Below, in pieces: positions 60,882 through 63,260 of a DNA stretch of 63,260 nt. Position numbers and translations under genes: made by a program. The notes under the pieces are model-generated. The model did no database searches, was not told the origin of the DNA, and saw only the letters and a list, made by a program, of their open reading frames with translations. Position 1 is the stretch's first letter. Each line of letters opens with the position of its first letter. This DNA comes from Alphaproteobacteria bacterium (GTDB lineage: Bacteria > Pseudomonadota > Alphaproteobacteria > RF32 > CAG-239): the NCBI GenBank assembly GCA_017939155.1, contig JAGAZZ010000047.1, forward strand, positions 1-63,260. Reading direction: 5' to 3'.

Positions 60882-60908
60882 TTGACGACAAGAAAAACTT
60901 AATATAAA
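60882..60908 (+). promoter_or_regulatory. Probable promoter of tRNA-Ser
   Basis: TTGACG (60882-60887), 15-nt spacer, TATAAA (60903-60908), about 15 nt before the tRNA. The spacing is short; a TAAATA at 17 nt is an alternative -10. Confidence 0.5.
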
Positions 60909-60923
60909 TACTAACGAAGTTAC

Positions 60924-61011
60924 GGAGTGTTGGCAGAGCGGTAATGCAGCGGATTGCTAATCCGTCATCCTGAATAGGGATGCACAGGTTCGAGTCCTGT
61001 ACACTCCGCCA
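60924..61011 (+). tRNA. tRNA-Ser(GCT)
   Basis: An 88-nt class II tRNA with acceptor GGAGTGT/ACACTCC, anticodon loop TTGCTAA (anticodon GCT), a long variable arm (TCATCCTGAATAGGGATGCA) and an encoded CCA. Confidence 0.97.
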
Positions 61012-61017
61012 TTTAAG

Positions 61018-61046
61018 CGGCTTGCTAAAAGGCAGGCTGTTTTTTT
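61018..61046 (+). terminator. Intrinsic terminator of tRNA-Ser
   Basis: CGGCTTGC (61018-61025) and GCAGGCTG (61032-61039) pair with two G-U pairs, followed by seven T. Confidence 0.75.
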
Positions 61047-61244
61047 GTTTTAAAACAAGATGATTTATGCTTTTAGCTCTAAGATTTATATTTTAGACAA
61101 AAGATATGTTTTTCTTTACTTTAATTTAAGATTTTAGCAGTATATATCGTAATAGATTTTTATTTTTGGATTTTTTAAAATAAATGTTGACAAAAACCTT
61201 TTTACCTGTCATTTATTATGTCAATAATAAGAAAGGAAACAAAT

Positions 61245-61463
61245 ATGATTAAGGCAACAATTAGCAACCAAACAAAGAGAAATGCTTTTGCAAAAGCCGG
61301 AGCAAAAAAAATCGCTGGAGGGCATTGTGAAACAAAGGCCCGCGTTCGCGCGTTGGTGTTGAATAATTATAAAGTCATTGCCAGCGGAATGTGCTCTGAT
61401 AAACAGAAAAATAATGATTTTGGCAAAGTTATTCTCTTTAGCAAACAAAAAGAAGTTGCTTAA
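61245..61463 (+). CDS. Small hypothetical protein
   Basis: A 72-residue basic protein starting MIKATISNQTKRNAFAKAGA at an ATG behind AAGGAAAC. It has two Cys (GHCETK and GMCSDK) spaced 27 residues apart. TTGACA is found at 61190-61195, and an inverted repeat TTATTA/TAATAA (61213-61218 and 61225-61230) lies just upstream, so it has its own promoter and maybe an operator. A terminator follows. No family recognised. Confidence 0.7.
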   Translation: MIKATISNQTKRNAFAKAGAKKIAGGHCETKARVRALVLNNYKVIASGMCSDKQKNNDFGKVILFSKQKEVA

Positions 61464-61482
61464 AAAAACTATTCCTAGTTCG

Positions 61483-61512
61483 AAAGCCTGTTTTTTAACA
61501 GGCTTTTTTTTA
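61483..61512 (+). terminator. Intrinsic terminator
   Basis: AAAGCCTGTT (61483-61492), TTTT, AACAGGCTTT (61497-61506), then T residues. Confidence 0.85.
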
Positions 61513-61541
61513 TTTTTTAGCGTTCCAAAAGTAAAATTTAC

Positions 61542-61569
61542 TTGCAAATATGCACTTAGTTTGTATATT
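61542..61569 (+). promoter_or_regulatory. Probable promoter of the aldolase gene
   Basis: TTGCAA (61542-61547), 16-nt spacer, TATATT (61564-61569), 37 nt before the ATG. Confidence 0.55.
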
Positions 61570-61605
61570 CTTGATGAGATTTAATTTTAGTTTAAGGAGA
61601 TTATA

Positions 61606-62643
61606 ATGCCTTTAGTTTCTATGCGTCAGATTTTAGACCACGCAGCCGAGAACAATTACGGCGTTCCGGCGTTTAATGTTAATGATATGGAACAAATTTT
61701 AGCAGTTTTGGAAGCCGCAAAAGAAGTTAACGCTCCGGTGATTATTCAAACTTCTACCGGTGCCAGAAAGTTTGCCGGTGACCCGATGATTCGTCACATG
61801 GTTGCTGCCGGAATTGAAATGTATCCGGAATTGCCGATTTGTTTACACCAAGACCACGGTTCTTCGGTTAATATCTGCCAGTCCGCACTTGTTAACGGCT
61901 ATTCTTCCGTGATGATGGACGGCTCTTTGGAAGCTGACGGCAAGACTCCGTCTTCTTTTGAATATAACGTTCACGTTACCAAAGAAGTTGTTGCCCGCGC
62001 TCATGCTGTCGGCGCTTCGGTTGAAGGCGAGCTTGGCGTTATCGGTTCTTTGGAAACCGGTAAAGGTGACAAAGAAGACGGTCACGGCGCAGAAGGCGTG
62101 ATTGATAAAAAACGTTTGGTAACAGACCCTGACGAAGCCGCTAAATTTGTGGCTGAAACAAACATTGACGCCTTGGCGGTTGCTGTTGGCACCTCGCACG
62201 GCGCATACAAATTCACCCGCAAGCCGACCGGCGATATTTTGGCAATTGACGTGATTGAAAAAATCCACGCCAAACTGCCGAATACGCATATGGTTATGCA
62301 CGGCTCTTCTTCCGTTCCGCAAGAATTGCAGGATTTGATTAACGCTTATGGCGGTGCTATTCCGCAAACTTTCGGTGTTCCGGTTGAAGAAATCGTCCGC
62401 GGTATTAAATCCGGCGTACGCAAAGTAAACGTTGATACAGACTGCCGTATGGCTATCACCGGCGCAATCCGCAAACTCTTTGCCGAGAATCCGAAAGAAT
62501 TTGACCCGCGCAAATATTTGAAACCGGCAATTGAAGAAATGAAAAAAGTTTGTATTGCCCGTTATGTTGCTTTTGGCGCTGCCGGCAATGCGGACAAGAT
62601 TAAGCCTGTTCCGTTGTCTGTTATGGCAAAAAGATATGCTTAA
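61606..62643 (+). CDS. fba: Class II fructose-bisphosphate aldolase
   Basis: A 345-residue zinc enzyme that interconverts fructose 1,6-bisphosphate and two triose phosphates. Zinc ligands occur in CLHQDHGSS (catalytic Asp, zinc His), and [20 protein letters not shown] and [12 protein letters not shown] are conserved blocks. It is of the long type (Calvin-cycle-type subtype). AAGGAGATT precedes the ATG. Codon use looks strongly biased (abundant GAA, CCG, CGT), as expected of a highly expressed gene. Confidence 0.97.
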   Translation: MPLVSMRQILDHAAENNYGVPAFNVNDMEQILAVLEAAKEVNAPVIIQTSTGARKFAGDPMIRHMVAAGIEMYPELPICLHQDHGSSVNICQSALVNGYSSVMMDGSLEADGKTPSSFEYNVHVTKEVVARAHAVGASVEGELGVIGSLETGKGDKEDGHGAEGVIDKKRLVTDPDEAAKFVAETNIDALAVAVGTSHGAYKFTRKPTGDILAIDVIEKIHAKLPNTHMVMHGSSSVPQELQDLINAYGGAIPQTFGVPVEEIVRGIKSGVRKVNVDTDCRMAITGAIRKLFAENPKEFDPRKYLKPAIEEMKKVCIARYVAFGAAGNADKIKPVPLSVMAKRYA

Positions 62644-62663
62644 TTGAGCATTTTAATAATAGG

Positions 62664-62692
62664 AAAGCCCGCTTTTTTGAGCGGGCTTTTTT
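62664..62692. terminator. Intrinsic terminator after fba
   Basis: AAAGCCCGCT (62664-62673), short loop, AGCGGGC (62680-62686), then six T. It lies between the converging aldolase and XRE genes. Confidence 0.85.
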
Positions 62693-62694
62693 GT

Positions 62695-63000
62695 TTAGGC
62701 TTGTTCTTCGGTTGGTTTCTCCTCTTTTTCGCTTTTTTCCATATCCGGAATCAGCTTTATTTCAAATTTGCGATGATAATACTCTAAAACCTTGCATAGA
62801 ACCGACCATTGTAATTTGCAACGCCCGGTTTCTAATCTATCAATGTGTTCAGGACTAACATCTAAAAGAGCGGCTAACGTGGTTAATTTAATTCCACGTC
62901 TTTGCCGCTCTTGAAACATCAAAAAGCCGATTTGCTGTTGTATTGACATTGCTAACCTATTGCCGTTCGCAAGGTCTAAACTATATTCTTCATCATTCAT
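62695..63000 (-). CDS. XRE-family helix-turn-helix regulator
   Basis: A 101-residue protein whose middle reads KLTTLAALLDVSPEHIDRLE, a Cro/C1-type helix-turn-helix (about 38-75). The N-terminus is acidic and the C-terminus rich in Glu and Lys. TAGGAGTTT precedes the ATG at 63000. Its 5' leader contains the structured RNA at 63031-63260. No target is known. Confidence 0.85.
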   Translation of the reverse strand: MNDEEYSLDLANGNRLAMSIQQQIGFLMFQERQRRGIKLTTLAALLDVSPEHIDRLETGRCKLQWSVLCKVLEYYHRKFEIKLIPDMEKSEKEEKPTEEQA

Positions 63001-63030
63001 GATATAAACTCCTATTTAATTTAGTTAAGT

Positions 63031-63260
63031 TAAAAAAATACTGGCGCGGGAAAATCCAGCGCCAGGGAGTTCACAAATCACCATAGAATGACTCTTTTAG
63101 CCTTCAATATATAACTAAAAGCTCCCTGACTTTCATCAAGGAATTTATGAGAAAAAACAATCCGGTGAATTGTTTTTTCCATGAATTGTCAGACAATGTT
63201 AATTTGCGAGCGCTTGTAAAAGCGTGTTAGCAAATGTTACATTGCCTTGCCCGAAGCGAA
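63031..63260 (-). ncRNA. Structured RNA ending in a terminator before an XRE gene (partial)
   Basis: On the minus strand the segment forms several strong helices: CAATGT/ACATTG (63194-63199 with 63239-63244), TTTGC/GCAAA (63203-63207 with 63230-63234), CGCTT/AAGCG with a 4-nt loop (63211-63224), and an 11-bp hairpin GAAAAAACAAT/ATTGTTTTTTC (63151-63161 with 63169-63179). It goes on with CAGGGAG/CTCCCTG (63063-63069 with 63122-63128), enclosing CTTTTAG/CTAAAAG (63094-63100 with 63115-63121). It ends in CTGGCGC/GCGCCAG (63041-63065) and a U run, 30 nt before the XRE start. It continues past the right edge. No known RNA class recognised. Confidence 0.6.

Noticed and set aside
1..63260. CRISPR array or Cas genes
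   Set aside because: No regularly spaced repeats and no Cas proteins were seen.

Overview
The window is AT-rich bacterial chromosomal DNA from a Gram-negative organism, most likely an alphaproteobacterium (inference). The evidence is an outer-membrane and lipid A gene set (bamA, lpxD, fabZ, tolC, an eptA-like gene), a gatCAB amidotransferase operon, an nlpD-yajC-secDF block and a SUF iron-sulphur system. Low GC, small spacers and a glycolytic/glycogen gene pair (glgP, class II aldolase) would fit a host-associated fermentative lineage, but the sequence does not fix the genus. TGA is used as an ordinary stop (for example pyrH, gatB and sucD end in TGA).

Layout. 1-1000: the 5' end of a 16S rRNA gene on the minus strand with its promoter, then an AT-rich spacer ending in a probable small RNA with an anti-Shine-Dalgarno loop. 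1-11.4 kb: msrAB, an ArsC/Spx-like reductase, an orphan PilT/DotB-like ATPase, tRNA-Gly, murA, a glycosyltransferase, a DUF58/MoxR pair and a uvrD/pcrA helicase. 11.4-13.6 kb: tRNA-Glu(CTC) followed by a decayed insertion with att-like repeats and the C-terminal stump of a large serine recombinase. 13.6-20 kb: an accessory stretch of acetyltransferases, an HxlR regulator, a Nudix hydrolase, a MATE exporter, a MazG-like enzyme and unknowns. 20.3-25.8 kb: a lipid-phosphate remodelling cluster (EptA-like transferase, polyprenol-kinase-like protein, PAP2 phosphatase) divergent from a two-component system whose regulator carries an in-frame TGA; then a GtrA protein. 26-36 kb: gatCAB, two small unknowns, secF-secD-yajC-nlpD, a lone sufB and a type IV prepilin-like gene. 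36.1-40.7 kb: a structured leader RNA, then plsY-dprA-topA. 40.8-48.6 kb: pyrH-frr-uppS-cdsA-rseP-bamA-lpxD-fabZ. 48.7-53.6 kb: sufS-sufT-sufE-sucC-sucD-comF. 53.7-63.3 kb: a second prepilin, tolC, glgP, an IS200-type element, unknowns, tRNA-Ser, fructose-bisphosphate aldolase, an XRE-type regulator and a second structured leader.

The most unusual points are: (1) a SucC/SucD pair inside the suf operon whose SucD has lost the phosphorylated histidine and its glutamate partner; (2) two long structured RNAs that each end in an intrinsic terminator 20-30 nt before a start codon (one before a prepilin gene, one before an XRE regulator), so possibly an undescribed attenuator or sRNA type; (3) two Cys-rich prepilins with Arg at the mature +1 position, far from one orphan PilT-like ATPase; (4) the interrupted response regulator next to an envelope-modification operon; (5) a probable CCUCCUCCC-type sRNA upstream of msrAB. 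No CRISPR array, prophage or complete secretion system is visible.
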